62,776 nt of DNA from JBFXAN01 sp050184225. Lineage in GTDB: Bacteria; Chloroflexota; Dehalococcoidia; CAUJGQ01. A program made the translations under genes and the position numbers. This document shows positions 33,815 through 42,356 of this stretch, one piece after another. The number at the start of each line of letters is the position of its first letter. Position 1 is the stretch's first letter. The notes under the pieces are model-generated. The model had not been told where the DNA came from. It did not search any database and saw only the letters and a list, made by a program, of their open reading frames with translations. Location: assembly GCA_050184225.1 (NCBI GenBank), contig JBFXAN010000017.1, positions 1-62,776 of the forward strand, in the 5' to 3' direction.

Positions 33815-34691
33815 TGTCCAAGCGCTAGACCTTCCTGTACGCCCGAGCGCCGGCCTGCTCCGTCGCGGCTCGCGGCTGGCGGCAAAGGCGCCGGTCGGGA
33901 CGGCGGCGCTTGTGATCGTGTTGCTGCTGGGGCTCACCGCCCTGTTCGCGCCCCTGTTGGCGCCGTATGACCCGCTGGAACAGGACTACAACGCGCTGCT
34001 CTCACCGCCGAGCGCGACGCACCTGCTCGGCACCGATCAGGTCGGGCGCGACCTCTTGAGCCGGATCATCTACGGCACGCGCATCTCGTTTCTCGTCGGC
34101 GTCGTGTCCGTCGGCATCGCGATCGCGATTGGGATGCCGCTCGGTTTGATCGCGGGCTATACCCGCGGCGTCGCCGACGAAGTGACGATGCGGATCATGG
34201 ATGCCTTGATCGCCTTCCCCAGCTTGATCCTGGCGCTGGCGCTGGTCGCCGTGATGGAACCGAACCTGATCACGGTGATGGCGGCGATCGGCGTCACCTA
34301 TGTGCCGCTCTTCTCGCGATTGGTCCGCAGTCAGGTGCTCTCGCTGCGGGAGCGGGACTTCGTCGGCGCGGCGCACGCGCTCGGCGCCGTCGACACGCGG
34401 ATCATGTTCCGCCATATCCTGCCGAACGCGCTGTCGCCGGTGATCGTGCAGGCCACGCTCGGACTGGGCTTCGCCGTGCTGGCGGAGGCGAGTCTCGGCT
34501 TCCTCGGCGTCGGCGTGCAGCCACCGACCCCCACCTGGGGTAGCTCGCTCAACCAGGGCGCGCCGCTGCTCGAACAGGCGCCCTGGCTGTCGATCTTCCC
34601 CGGTCTGGCGATCTTCATCCTCGTCCTCTCCTTCAACTTGCTCGGCGACGCGCTCCGCGATCAGCTCGACCCAAGATTGCGAGGAAGGTAG
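33804..34691 (+). CDS. ABC transporter permease, DppC/OppC type
   Basis: A 295-aa DppC-type permease with LLGTDQVGRDLLSRIIYGTR in the first periplasmic segment and an EAA loop (AAHALGAVDTRIMFRHILPN). The ATG at 33804 overlaps the end of the DppB-like gene by 11 bases. Again no ATPase gene follows, so this importer must use ATPases encoded elsewhere. A family A repeat ends the operon. Confidence 0.92.
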   Translation: MAGSVQALDLPVRPSAGLLRRGSRLAAKAPVGTAALVIVLLLGLTALFAPLLAPYDPLEQDYNALLSPPSATHLLGTDQVGRDLLSRIIYGTRISFLVGVVSVGIAIAIGMPLGLIAGYTRGVADEVTMRIMDALIAFPSLILALALVAVMEPNLITVMAAIGVTYVPLFSRLVRSQVLSLRERDFVGAAHALGAVDTRIMFRHILPNALSPVIVQATLGLGFAVLAEASLGFLGVGVQPPTPTWGSSLNQGAPLLEQAPWLSIFPGLAIFILVLSFNLLGDALRDQLDPRLRGR

Positions 34692-34720
34692 GAGCATGGT
34701 TGAAGCGGTATCCGCGCCCG

Positions 34721-34800
34721 CGCTGTCATCCTGAGCGGAGCGAAGGATCTCGGTGGTCAGATTACGTCTGAGATCCTTCGCTTCGCTCAGGATGACAGCG
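34721..34800. repeat. Family A palindromic repeat (copy A4)
   Basis: The most complete copy: CGCTGTCATCCTGAGCGGAG against CTTCGCTCAGGATGACAGCG, 80 bases, between the importer and the hotdog-CaiB operon. Confidence 0.9.
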
Positions 34801-34873
34801 CGGGCGCACTACGTTCTCAATCACGCACAGGGCGGGCGCTCATACAATGCAAGACAGTCGGGAGGTCAACAAC

Positions 34874-35269
34874 ATGACGGCACCAACCACCACCGGGACC
34901 AAGCTGGAGACGCGCACGATCCGCACGATCAACGCCGCCCGCGAGTCGAAGGGGAGCATCCACGACGACGAGAAGGCGCGGGAGATGGGCTATGCCGGCG
35001 GCTTTGTCGGCGGCGTCACCGTGCTCAGCTACATGATGCGCCTGATGAACGAGAACTTCGGCCGGTCCTGGCTCGCCACGGGGCAGTTCAATGGACGCCT
35101 GCGGCAGCCAACCTACGCCGATGTCGATGTCACCGTCGAGGGGACGGTCGTCGAGGAACCGTCGGCGGCGAACGACGGCCGGGTGACGGTCGAGCTACGC
35201 GTCCTCGACCAGAACGGCACCGTCACCGCCTTTGCCTCCGCATCGTGCAAGGTGGCGACCGATGACTGA
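34874..35269 (+). CDS. MaoC-like hot-dog protein, first of operon
   Basis: A 131-aa hot-dog-fold protein. GSIHDDEKAREMGYAGGFVGG resembles the substrate-entry segment of (R)-hydratases, followed by NGRLRQPTYADVDVTVEG in the sheet. It begins a four-gene operon in which every junction overlaps (8, 4 and 14 bases). The last gene, at 37596, is a second hot-dog protein, so the pair may form a heteromeric acyl-CoA hydratase. GGGAGG lies upstream of the ATG at 34874. Confidence 0.82.
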   Translation: MTAPTTTGTKLETRTIRTINAARESKGSIHDDEKAREMGYAGGFVGGVTVLSYMMRLMNENFGRSWLATGQFNGRLRQPTYADVDVTVEGTVVEEPSAANDGRVTVELRVLDQNGTVTAFASASCKVATDD

Positions 35270-36551
35270 GCCGCACCTGCCGCTGCGCGGCGTCACCGTG
35301 CTCGCCTGGGAGCAGGTCGTCTCGCTGCCGATGGGCACGCGCATGCTCGCCGAGCTGGGCGCGCGGGTGATCCGGGTCGATGCGCCGTCGCGCGGGCGGA
35401 ACCGTCCCCGCCACACGGGTAACGACCTCGTCCGCAACAAGGAAAGCCTCGCCCTCAACCTGCGCGAGCCACGCGCCCGTGAGATCTTCAAGCGCCTGGT
35501 CCGGCAGTCGGATGTGCTCTGCGAGAACTTCACGCCGCGGGTCAAACGGGAGTTCGGCCTCACCTACGCGGAACTGACAAAGGAACGGCCGGACCTGATC
35601 ATGCTCTCGGTCTGCGGCTACGGTCAGACCGGGCGGATGTCCAACCGGCCGACCTTTGGCCCGGGCATCGAGGCGGCAGCGGGTCATGCGCTGCTGGCGG
35701 GGGAACCGGACCAGCCGCCGACGCGCCCCGGCACGATCGTCTATGCCGACAACATCAGCGGCTACTACGCCGCCTTCGCGATCATCGCGGCGCTGCTGCG
35801 GCGGCGGCTCTCCGGCAAGGGCTGTTCGATCGACCTCGCCATGTTCGAGGCGAGCGCCTATCACATCGCGCCGTCGATCGCCCAGGCATCGCTCGCGGGT
35901 GAGAACCCGCCGCGACGAGGCAACAGCGACCCGGCCGCACTGGTGCAGGGTGTCTACGAATCGAATGTGCCGGAACGCTGGGTCGCCGTCACCGTGTATC
36001 CGGAAGACGGGTCGAAGGCGGCGGCGCTGATCGACTGCGAGCCGGCCCCGGCGGCGCTGCATGCCGCCCTCGGCCGATGGGCAAAAAGACGCGGCGCCGA
36101 GGATGCCGCCGAGACGCTGCAAGGCATCGGCGTTGCCGCGTCGGCGGTGCTGAACGCGCGCGACCTCCTCCAGAACGAACAATTGCGCCACCGCGACGCC
36201 TTCACGCTGGTGCGGCACGCGCAGCCGGTGAACGGTTATGCCGCGCATCCTCACGCCGTCTCGCCGATTCTCTTCGCCGGCCACACACGCCAGGAACTGA
36301 TGGAGGCGCCGGCGGTCGGCCAGGATTCCCGCGCGCTGCTGCAGGAACTGCTCGGCATAGGCGACGCGGAGATCGACGTGCTTGCCGCCGACGGCGTCAT
36401 CGCGGTCGCACAGCCGTCGTCTGAACCGGTGACGATGCCGGCCGACGAAGCAGGCGCCCGCCGCCGAATGGAGTGGCGGCTGGTCGCGGACTTCGACCCG
36501 GAGCCTGGCCGGACGCTCGGCCTGCCATCGCTGACGGAGGTACGGCCGTGA
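35262..36551 (+). CDS. CaiB/BaiF class III CoA-transferase, catalytic-type subunit
   Basis: A 429-aa single-domain CaiB protein with the catalytic Asp163 in YADNISGYYAAF. It overlaps the preceding gene by 8 bases and the next CaiB gene by 4 (GTGA). Together with 36548 it looks like an unfused version of the double-domain proteins at 16987 and 24431. It should transfer CoA between carboxylic acids in the cytoplasm; donor and acceptor are unknown. Confidence 0.9.
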   Translation: MTEPHLPLRGVTVLAWEQVVSLPMGTRMLAELGARVIRVDAPSRGRNRPRHTGNDLVRNKESLALNLREPRAREIFKRLVRQSDVLCENFTPRVKREFGLTYAELTKERPDLIMLSVCGYGQTGRMSNRPTFGPGIEAAAGHALLAGEPDQPPTRPGTIVYADNISGYYAAFAIIAALLRRRLSGKGCSIDLAMFEASAYHIAPSIAQASLAGENPPRRGNSDPAALVQGVYESNVPERWVAVTVYPEDGSKAAALIDCEPAPAALHAALGRWAKRRGAEDAAETLQGIGVAASAVLNARDLLQNEQLRHRDAFTLVRHAQPVNGYAAHPHAVSPILFAGHTRQELMEAPAVGQDSRALLQELLGIGDAEIDVLAADGVIAVAQPSSEPVTMPADEAGARRRMEWRLVADFDPEPGRTLGLPSLTEVRP

Positions 36552-37609
36552 AGGTGATCGACCTCAGCCACGACATCGCCGGCGCCTACTGCGCCCAACT
36601 GCTCGCCCTCGCCGGGTGCGATGTCGCGCGCGTCGACGACGGCGTCCACGACGAGCGGGTTGACGAAGCGGCGTGGGCGTGCGTGAACCGGGGCAAGACG
36701 ACGGTGCGGGCGGAGGGTCGAGAACACCTCGTCGAGCTGCTGGCGGGCGCGGACGCGCTCGTCGAGGATCGCGGGCCGGGCGGGATCGAGGCAATTGGGC
36801 TGGATGAAGCCACGTTGCGACCGCGGAACCCGAATCTGATCATCACGCGCGTGAGCGAGTTTGGTCAGTCGGGGCCGTGGTCCGGTTGGTCGGGAAGCGA
36901 GCTGGTCAACCTCGCGGCCGGCGGCATGCTCTTCCTCACCGGCTCGTGGGACCGGCCGCCGGTACAGCTCGCGCCGTATCAGGCACAACTGACCACCGGC
37001 CTGCTCGCCGCCGTCGCCACCGCCGCCGCGCTCTACGGGGGCGCCGGCGTGACGATTGACGCGTCGAAGCAGGAGTCCGTGCTCGCGCTGGTGAACCCAG
37101 CCGTGACGGAATTCGCCTACAGCGGCACGATCCCGGCCCGCGAAGGCAAAGTCGCGGCGATGCCACGCATCGAGCTGTCCAAAGATGGGTGGGTCTACGC
37201 CGGTCCCGGAGCCGCGGCAACCGCCGACTATGAAACGTTCTCCCGCTTCCTCGAACTGCCGGAGCTTGCCGAAGAGCGGTTCGCCACGCCCGAGGGCCGC
37301 ATGGCGAACTGGGAAGAGCATCAGCGTTTGGTCCTGCCCAGGCTCAAGGAGCGGACGACGGAGGAGTGGCTGGAACGCGCGGAGGAGTGGCGCCTGACCT
37401 TCGGGCCGGTCGAAACCGCGCTGGAACTGCTCGAAGACGACGTGCTCAACGAGCGCGGCTTCTTCGCCGACATGCCGATGGCGGCGGGCACAACGCGGGC
37501 GCCGCTCGCACCCTACCTCGTCGACGGCGCGCGGCCGGACGCATTCGCCGCGTCGCGCCACGCGGATATGAGTGACGAAAATACTGGAGACGATCATGGA
37601 ACTGCCTGA
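36548..37609 (+). CDS. CaiB/BaiF-like protein without the catalytic Asp
   Basis: A 353-aa, somewhat short CaiB-fold protein. The site aligned with the catalytic Asp is Gln147 (PYQAQLTTG), as in the N-terminal half of the 24431 fusion (YQAQHHAG), and the following glycine loop is reduced to YGGAG. I infer a non-catalytic partner of the 35262 enzyme. The start is GTG at 36548 overlapping the upstream TGA, with GGAGG 8 bases before it. Confidence 0.87.
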   Translation: MKVIDLSHDIAGAYCAQLLALAGCDVARVDDGVHDERVDEAAWACVNRGKTTVRAEGREHLVELLAGADALVEDRGPGGIEAIGLDEATLRPRNPNLIITRVSEFGQSGPWSGWSGSELVNLAAGGMLFLTGSWDRPPVQLAPYQAQLTTGLLAAVATAAALYGGAGVTIDASKQESVLALVNPAVTEFAYSGTIPAREGKVAAMPRIELSKDGWVYAGPGAAATADYETFSRFLELPELAEERFATPEGRMANWEEHQRLVLPRLKERTTEEWLERAEEWRLTFGPVETALELLEDDVLNERGFFADMPMAAGTTRAPLAPYLVDGARPDAFAASRHADMSDENTGDDHGTA

Positions 37610-38021
37610 ACTGAACGAGGCAAACGCCCCGAGCGGTACACCGCTCAAGTCCTACGAGATCACCTACGATCGCGCCGCGATCGAGCGTCACTGCGGCCAG
37701 ACCGGCGAGGCGGTCACCAACTACGAGCATGAGGGGACGCTGTACGTGCCGACCGGCCTGCTGGCCGCCACCTATGGCCGGCTGATCCACGAGACGTTCT
37801 TCTACACCACCGGTGTCCACGTCTCCAGCGATCTCCAGGCGAAGCGCCCGGCGCTGGCAGGAGAGACGCTGCACGTCGGCGGCTCGATCGCGGAGCACTT
37901 CGAGCGGAACAACAACAAGTATGTGCGGTTCTCAATTGTGATCGAAGACAACGAAAAACAGCCGGTAGCGAACGTCGAGCACGTCTCGATCTACAAGCTG
38001 GCCCCAAAGCGGGGATCGTAG
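37596..38021 (+). CDS. MaoC-like hot-dog protein, last of operon
   Basis: A 141-aa hot-dog-fold protein (SYEITYDRAAIERHCGQTG at the N-terminus, YVPTGLLAATYGRLIHETFF helix, PALAGETLHVGGSIAEHF sheet). It overlaps the CaiB-like gene by 14 bases; a GGAG lies 7 bases before the ATG at 37596, and a GTG at 37572 is possible. Likely a hydratase subunit paired with 34874. A GC-rich hairpin follows the stop. Confidence 0.82.
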   Translation: MELPELNEANAPSGTPLKSYEITYDRAAIERHCGQTGEAVTNYEHEGTLYVPTGLLAATYGRLIHETFFYTTGVHVSSDLQAKRPALAGETLHVGGSIAEHFERNNNKYVRFSIVIEDNEKQPVANVEHVSIYKLAPKRGS

Positions 38022-38031
38022 GAACGACCCT

Positions 38032-38072
38032 CACCGTGCCGGCCCCCGCCAGGGGGCGGGCCGGCACGGTGG
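38032..38072 (+). terminator. Strong GC hairpin after the hotdog-CaiB operon
   Basis: CACCGTGCCGGCCC and GGGCCGGCACGGTG form a 14-bp stem starting 11 bases after the stop codon. It lacks a T-run, so it may end transcription only inefficiently or protect the mRNA end. Confidence 0.5.
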
Positions 38073-38470
38073 TCAAGACGGCCCAGCGTGATCGGTGAGT
38101 GGCCGGTGGGCACGGCGGTCGCCCCGGTCCCGGCACGGCGACCCGCTGCCCCTTCGCCTCGCCACTTCGCCGGAGCCGGCGGCCAGCCACGCCCCGCGCG
38201 CCGCCGCCCGGCCGGTGCACCCCTCCGCCCGCGCGCCGTCCCCCATGTTGTCACTCTCGCGGCTGGTCGAAGCGCCCTCCGGCCACCGCGCGGGCCGCAG
38301 CGGTGCGATCTGCTACCATGCGGCCGGACAGCGGGATAGGGCACCGCGGCCAGTGGGTGGGAGCGACCCCCCACGCCGCGATCCCCATCCCCACCCGTAT
38401 CAGGGGACGGGGGTGAGGACCACCCCCACACCACACCAGAGGAGACACCAACCAACCACGGTTGAACGAG

Positions 38471-38520
38471 CCTCCCCTCTCCGCGCGTCAGCGGGGGGAG
38501 GGGTCGGGGGAGGGGTCCGC
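38471..38520. repeat. Family C repeat, left-truncated, supplying a ribosome binding site (copy C2)
   Basis: CCTCCCCTCTCCGCGCGTCA then GCGGGGGGAGGGG...GGGGGAGGGGTCCGC. Compared with 14778 the outer left arm is missing. The right end (GGGAGGGG) lies 6-7 bases before the LLM gene's ATG and probably acts as its Shine-Dalgarno. Confidence 0.75.
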
Positions 38521-38522
38521 TC

Positions 38523-39605
38523 ATGCACTTCGGCATCTTCGACTGGATCGATCGCAACCCCGCATCTCTCCAACAAACCTACGAAGAACGCCTCCGCCTG
38601 CTCGAAGCAGCCGACGAAGCCGGCTTCTTCTGCTACCACCTCGCCGAGCACCACGCCACCCCGCTCGGCATGGCGCCCTCCCCCGGCATCTTCCTCGCCG
38701 CGGCGGCGCAGCGCACCCACCGCATCCGCCTCGGCCCGCTGGTCTACCTGCTCCCGCTCTACAGCCCTCTCCGTCTGATCGAAGAGATCTGCATGCTCGA
38801 CCACCTCAGCGGCGGCCGCATCGAACTCGGCGTCGGCCGCGGTGTCTCCCCCTACGAGCTCGGCTACCACGGCATCGACCCGGAACGCTCGCGCGACATC
38901 TTCAAGGAAGCGCTGGCGGTCCTCGTCGCCGGCTTTACCAACGACCGCCTCACCTTCGAAGGCGAACACTACCGCTACGACGACGTGCCGATGGCCCTGC
39001 ACCCGCTCCAGCAGCCCTACCCACCCCTCTGGTACGCCACCCACAACATCGAAAGCGTTCCCTGGGCGGCGGCCCAGGGCATGAACATGGTCGGCCTCGG
39101 CCCCGCCTCCGCTCTCCGCCCCAACGTCGACCTCTACCACGAGCTCTGGCCCGCCGGCCGCGACGACCCCACCCGCCTCAACACCCACGTCGATGCACCC
39201 AAAGTCGGCATCAACCGCCAGATCTTCATCGCCGACACGGACGAAGAGGCCCACCGCATCGCCCGCGCCGCCCACGCCGACTGGTTCCAGAGCTTCGTCA
39301 AACTCTGGCAGGACCACGACGACCACCGCCACGACCGCAACCGCAACTGGGACGCCGCCGTCCAAGCCGAAACGATCCTCGTCGGCTCCCCCGACAGCGT
39401 CCGCTCCCAGGTCGCCCGCGTCCTCGACCAAAGCGGCTGCAACTACCTGATCACCTCCTTCGCCTGGGGCAGCCTCACATTCGAGCAATCCCTCCATTCG
39501 ATGCACCTATTCACCCAGGAGATCATGCCCGCGTTCGCGGGCGGCAATGGGCGGTCGGCAATGGGCAGTGGGGAATCGGTAGGTGCCGGCCGGCGGTCGG
39601 AATAG
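38523..39605 (+). CDS. LLM-class flavin-dependent monooxygenase (luciferase family)
   Basis: A 360-aa bacterial-luciferase-like TIM barrel: MHFGIFDWIDRN at strand 1, EEAGF-type helix, FCYHLAEHHATPLGMAPSP and IRLGPLVYLLPLYSPLRLIE, and SGGRIELGVGRGVSPYEL. Such enzymes use reduced FMN or F420 to oxidise or cleave substrates. The ribosome binding site is inside a family C repeat. The last ~24 residues (from AGGNGRSAMG) are encoded by a family D repeat, so the original stop was probably lost when that element arrived. Confidence 0.9.
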   Translation: MHFGIFDWIDRNPASLQQTYEERLRLLEAADEAGFFCYHLAEHHATPLGMAPSPGIFLAAAAQRTHRIRLGPLVYLLPLYSPLRLIEEICMLDHLSGGRIELGVGRGVSPYELGYHGIDPERSRDIFKEALAVLVAGFTNDRLTFEGEHYRYDDVPMALHPLQQPYPPLWYATHNIESVPWAAAQGMNMVGLGPASALRPNVDLYHELWPAGRDDPTRLNTHVDAPKVGINRQIFIADTDEEAHRIARAAHADWFQSFVKLWQDHDDHRHDRNRNWDAAVQAETILVGSPDSVRSQVARVLDQSGCNYLITSFAWGSLTFEQSLHSMHLFTQEIMPAFAGGNGRSAMGSGESVGAGRRSE

Positions 39606-39668
39606 CGCATAATCCTTCCAAGGTATTTGGAACCGCCCCCATTGCCGACTGCCCACTGCCCATTGCCG
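39543..39668. repeat. Empty family D inverted-repeat element
   Basis: The left arm (39543-39580, GGCAATGGGCGGTCGGCAAT...) and inverted right arm (39634-39668, CCCCCATTGCCGACTGCCC...) enclose ~53 bases with no gene. These are the same ends as the gene-bearing unit at 13086-13542, so it resembles a deleted or non-autonomous version. It supplies the C-terminus of the LLM enzyme. Confidence 0.75.
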
Positions 39669-39683
39669 CGAGCGGAGCGAGTC

Positions 39684-41426
39684 ATGAACCCAATCACCGC
39701 CGAACTGATCAAAGGCGCCCTCGGTTCCGCCATCCACGAGATGGAGGTCCTCATCGACCGCACCTCGATGTCGGCCATGATCAAGGAAAAGAAAGACTTC
39801 TTCGTCGGCATCTTCGACGCCCGCGGCCGCATGATCGACGCCCACGTCTCCTTCAGCGGACCCGGCCTGATCGACCCCGTGCTCGGTCAATACCCACTCG
39901 CCGAGATGTCACCCGGTGACGTCTTCTGGTACAACGACCCCTACTTCTCCGACGGCGCCCTCCAGCACCTCGGCGACATGGCCTTCATCGCGCCCGTCTT
40001 CGACGACAGTGAAGTCGTCGCCTTCTCCGCCACCTTCGGCCACTTCCGCGACATCGGCGGCACCCGCGCCGGCAGCATCTCCCCCGGCGCCACCGAGATC
40101 TTCCACGAGGGCACCCGCGTCCCGCCGATCCGCATCGTCCGCGCCGGCGTCACCAACGACGAGGCCTACCGCGTCATCCTCGCCAACTCCCGCTTCCCCG
40201 CCGACCTCGAAGGCGACACCCGCGCCCTGATGGCCAGCGCCCGCCTCGGCGTCACTCGCGTCGAGGAGGTCCGCCGCCGCTACGGCCGCGCCACCCTCCT
40301 CGCCGCCTTCGACGACCTGATCGACCGCACCCGCACCACCGCCCGCGCCCTCCTCCGCTCGCTCGTCCCCGAGGGCGAATACCGCTTCGAGGACCACGCC
40401 GACGGCGACGGCATCTCCGACCGCCCCTTCAAGGTGGCGATGACGCTCCGCCGCGAGGGCGACCGCGTCACCGTCGATGTCGGCGACAGCGACCCCCAGG
40501 CGAAAGGCCCGATCAACTTCCTCGTCACCACGGGCTACATCAACCTGCTCTTCGGCCGCTACCTGATGTCGCTCGACCCCACGCTTCCGCTGAACGAAGG
40601 TCTCCTTCAGACGATCGACGACCTCATCGCCAAGCCGGGAACGGTGACACAGCCACGCTTCCCCGCGCCGACCGGCCTGCGCAGCCACGTCCGTCAGCGC
40701 GTCAGTTCCTGCATGTTGGGTGTGCTCAACCTCGCCACCGCCGGCAACGCCTCCGCCAACTCCCCCGTCTACATCCTCTACACGCTCCGCATGTTCGACG
40801 AATCAACCGGCGCCTTCGACGTCTGCTCCGAGGGCGTCGGCGCCGGCCTCGGCGCCCGCCCCTACGCCGACGGCGTCAACGCCATCTACTTCGTCGCCCA
40901 GCAAAACTTCCCCGTCGAGTTCCTCGAACGCGAGCACAACCTCACCGTCGAGCGCTTCTCCATCCACCCCAACTCCGGCGGCCCCGGCCGCTACCGCGGC
41001 GGCTGCGGCATCATCCGCGACCTCCGCATCCGCGCGTCGGGGATGCTCAGCACGCGCATGGACAACATCCGCTACCCCTGCTGGGGCGTCGCCGGCGGCC
41101 GCGCCGGCCGCACCGGCGCCTTCATCCTCAACCCTGGCACACCCGCCGAGCGCACCCTCCCGCCGATCGGCGACGACATCCGCCTCACCGCAGGCGACCT
41201 GCTCCGCATCGTCACCGTCGGCGGCGGCGGCTGGGGCAATCCCCTGGAACGCGACCCCGAACGTGTCCGCCAGGATGTCCTCGAAGGCTTCGTCACTGTC
41301 CGCGCCGCCCGCGACGACTACGCCGTCGTCCTCGACCCCGAAACGCTGACCCTCGACCACGACGAAACCGCCCGCCTCCGTGCCGATCAGGCTCCAACCG
41401 CCGAGCTATTCGACCGAGGCGTCTGA
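39684..41426 (+). CDS. Hydantoinase B/oxoprolinase family protein
   Basis: A 580-aa HyuB-family protein (N-terminus NPITAELIKGALGSAIHEME; SMSAMIKEKKDFF; SPGDVFWYNDPYF; C-terminal NSGGPGRYRGGCGIIRDL). HyuB normally works with an ATP-using HyuA subunit in ATP-dependent hydantoin, 5-oxoproline or acetone/acetophenone-type carboxylase reactions; no HyuA gene is in the window, so this one is solitary here. Codons favour C at third positions more than in genes left of 38000. Its TGA overlaps the HicA ATG (TGATG). Confidence 0.92.
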   Translation: MNPITAELIKGALGSAIHEMEVLIDRTSMSAMIKEKKDFFVGIFDARGRMIDAHVSFSGPGLIDPVLGQYPLAEMSPGDVFWYNDPYFSDGALQHLGDMAFIAPVFDDSEVVAFSATFGHFRDIGGTRAGSISPGATEIFHEGTRVPPIRIVRAGVTNDEAYRVILANSRFPADLEGDTRALMASARLGVTRVEEVRRRYGRATLLAAFDDLIDRTRTTARALLRSLVPEGEYRFEDHADGDGISDRPFKVAMTLRREGDRVTVDVGDSDPQAKGPINFLVTTGYINLLFGRYLMSLDPTLPLNEGLLQTIDDLIAKPGTVTQPRFPAPTGLRSHVRQRVSSCMLGVLNLATAGNASANSPVYILYTLRMFDESTGAFDVCSEGVGAGLGARPYADGVNAIYFVAQQNFPVEFLEREHNLTVERFSIHPNSGGPGRYRGGCGIIRDLRIRASGMLSTRMDNIRYPCWGVAGGRAGRTGAFILNPGTPAERTLPPIGDDIRLTAGDLLRIVTVGGGGWGNPLERDPERVRQDVLEGFVTVRAARDDYAVVLDPETLTLDHDETARLRADQAPTAELFDRGV

Positions 41427-41629
41427 TGCCAAAGGCTGCCCGGGTACTCGCCGGACTGAGACGTGACGGATGGATAGAGGTGCGCCGCACGGGGTCGCAT
41501 CGTACGCTACAGAAGGGAGAACGGCTCGTCACATGGGCGTACCACGACGGATGGGACCTCGGTAATGCACAGATGAATCTGATCGCAAAGCGGTTCGGCT
41601 ATCCACTGCATGAACTTCGCCGCCTATGA
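41426..41629 (+). CDS. hicA: HicA-type mRNA interferase toxin
   Basis: A 67-aa HicA (YcfA) toxin, a double-stranded-RNA-binding-fold ribonuclease that cuts mRNA. The catalytic His25 lies in the signature GSHRTLQKG, and the C-terminal NLIAKRFG helix is typical. The start overlaps the hyuB-like stop by one base, which is unusual, since toxin genes usually have their own promoter. The antitoxin follows 15 bases later. Confidence 0.88.
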   Translation: MPKAARVLAGLRRDGWIEVRRTGSHRTLQKGERLVTWAYHDGWDLGNAQMNLIAKRFGYPLHELRRL

Positions 41630-41644
41630 AGGAAATGGTGCGCC

Positions 41645-41884
41645 ATGAACCTCCGCGTCGAGTATCTCTATGATCCTGAAAGCAGGAACTGGTCCTTTGT
41701 TGTTCCCGCCCTCAACATCATCGGCGGTGCTGACAGTCGCGAAGATGCCGAACAGCGAGCGATCGACGCGATCGAATTCGCGCTATGGAGTGACGCCCAA
41801 GAATCGCCTTCGGATGGTACCGAAGTCGGCTATCTCATCGTGACCGTTGAGCGCCCGTCCACCGCCAGTCGTCGCGTGGGATGA
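41645..41884 (+). CDS. hicB: HicB-type antitoxin, short form
   Basis: A 79-aa protein with the partial-RNase-H HicB fold (RVEYLYDPESRNWSFVVPAL, SREDAEQRAIDAIEFAL). It neutralises HicA. Full HicB proteins often carry a C-terminal HTH or RHH DNA-binding domain; here the chain ends after the fold, so autoregulation through this protein is doubtful. Confidence 0.82.
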   Translation: MNLRVEYLYDPESRNWSFVVPALNIIGGADSREDAEQRAIDAIEFALWSDAQESPSDGTEVGYLIVTVERPSTASRRVG

Positions 41885-41945
41885 AAGCCAGTCCGCTGTC
41901 CGGCCACCAGCAGGGGCCTCCGCCGGACAGCGGGTGCACCTCCGA

Positions 41946-42356
41946 CTACGCCGACTTCGGCCCCGTGTACACAACCTCGTACAGCACGCGGTCCGGTGAC
42001 TCGAACATCACCTGATAATAGGTCTGGTCCTCACTCTGGCTGAAATCCGGTCGATGCCGTGGCGTCTCGAACAGATGCGACACGCCTCGTTCCGTCAGAT
42101 AGGCTGCGACCGCATCGATGTCCGCCTGCGACTCCGCACTGATGCCGATGTGGTTCATCCCCGGCCCGTCGTAGTCGTTGCCGACATCCTTCACCTGACC
42201 GGCGAACCACAGACTGCCGCCGTTCTTCTCACCAACACCAATCATCCCCTCCCCTTCATAGAGGGTTGTCCAGCCGAGAAAGCCCATCAGGTCCCGATAG
42301 AAACTGAGATTTTCTGGTCGAACATTGATCTGAAGATGGCCGAAACTGGTCTGCAC
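41946..42356 (-). CDS. VOC/glyoxalase-family protein (paralogue 1)
   Basis: A 136-aa vicinal-oxygen-chelate protein with two beta-alpha-beta-beta-beta halves (FGHLQINVRPENLSFYRDLM; GMNHIGISAESQADIDAV). Metal ligand candidates are the His of HLQINV, the His of NHIGIS and the Glu of YEVVY. About 60% identical to the gene at 42786, so a local duplicate. Substrate unknown. Confidence 0.88.
   Translation of the reverse strand: MQTSFGHLQINVRPENLSFYRDLMGFLGWTTLYEGEGMIGVGEKNGGSLWFAGQVKDVGNDYDGPGMNHIGISAESQADIDAVAAYLTERGVSHLFETPRHRPDFSQSEDQTYYQVMFESPDRVLYEVVYTGPKSA

Larger units (their letters stand above)
38022..38522. other. 501-base gap, GC-rich, repeats only
   Basis: Contains the hairpin at 38032, about 300 bases of very GC-rich DNA whose open frames I cannot support, a C-related segment around 38385-38425 (ATCCCC...GGGGGTGAGGACC) and the truncated family C repeat at 38471. 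Confidence 0.5.

Noticed and set aside
38095..38778. Long plus-strand frames in the 38022-38522 gap
   Set aside because: Several overlapping frames are open at once because of extreme GC; all are rich in Arg/Pro/Ala with no start signal and run into repeats.
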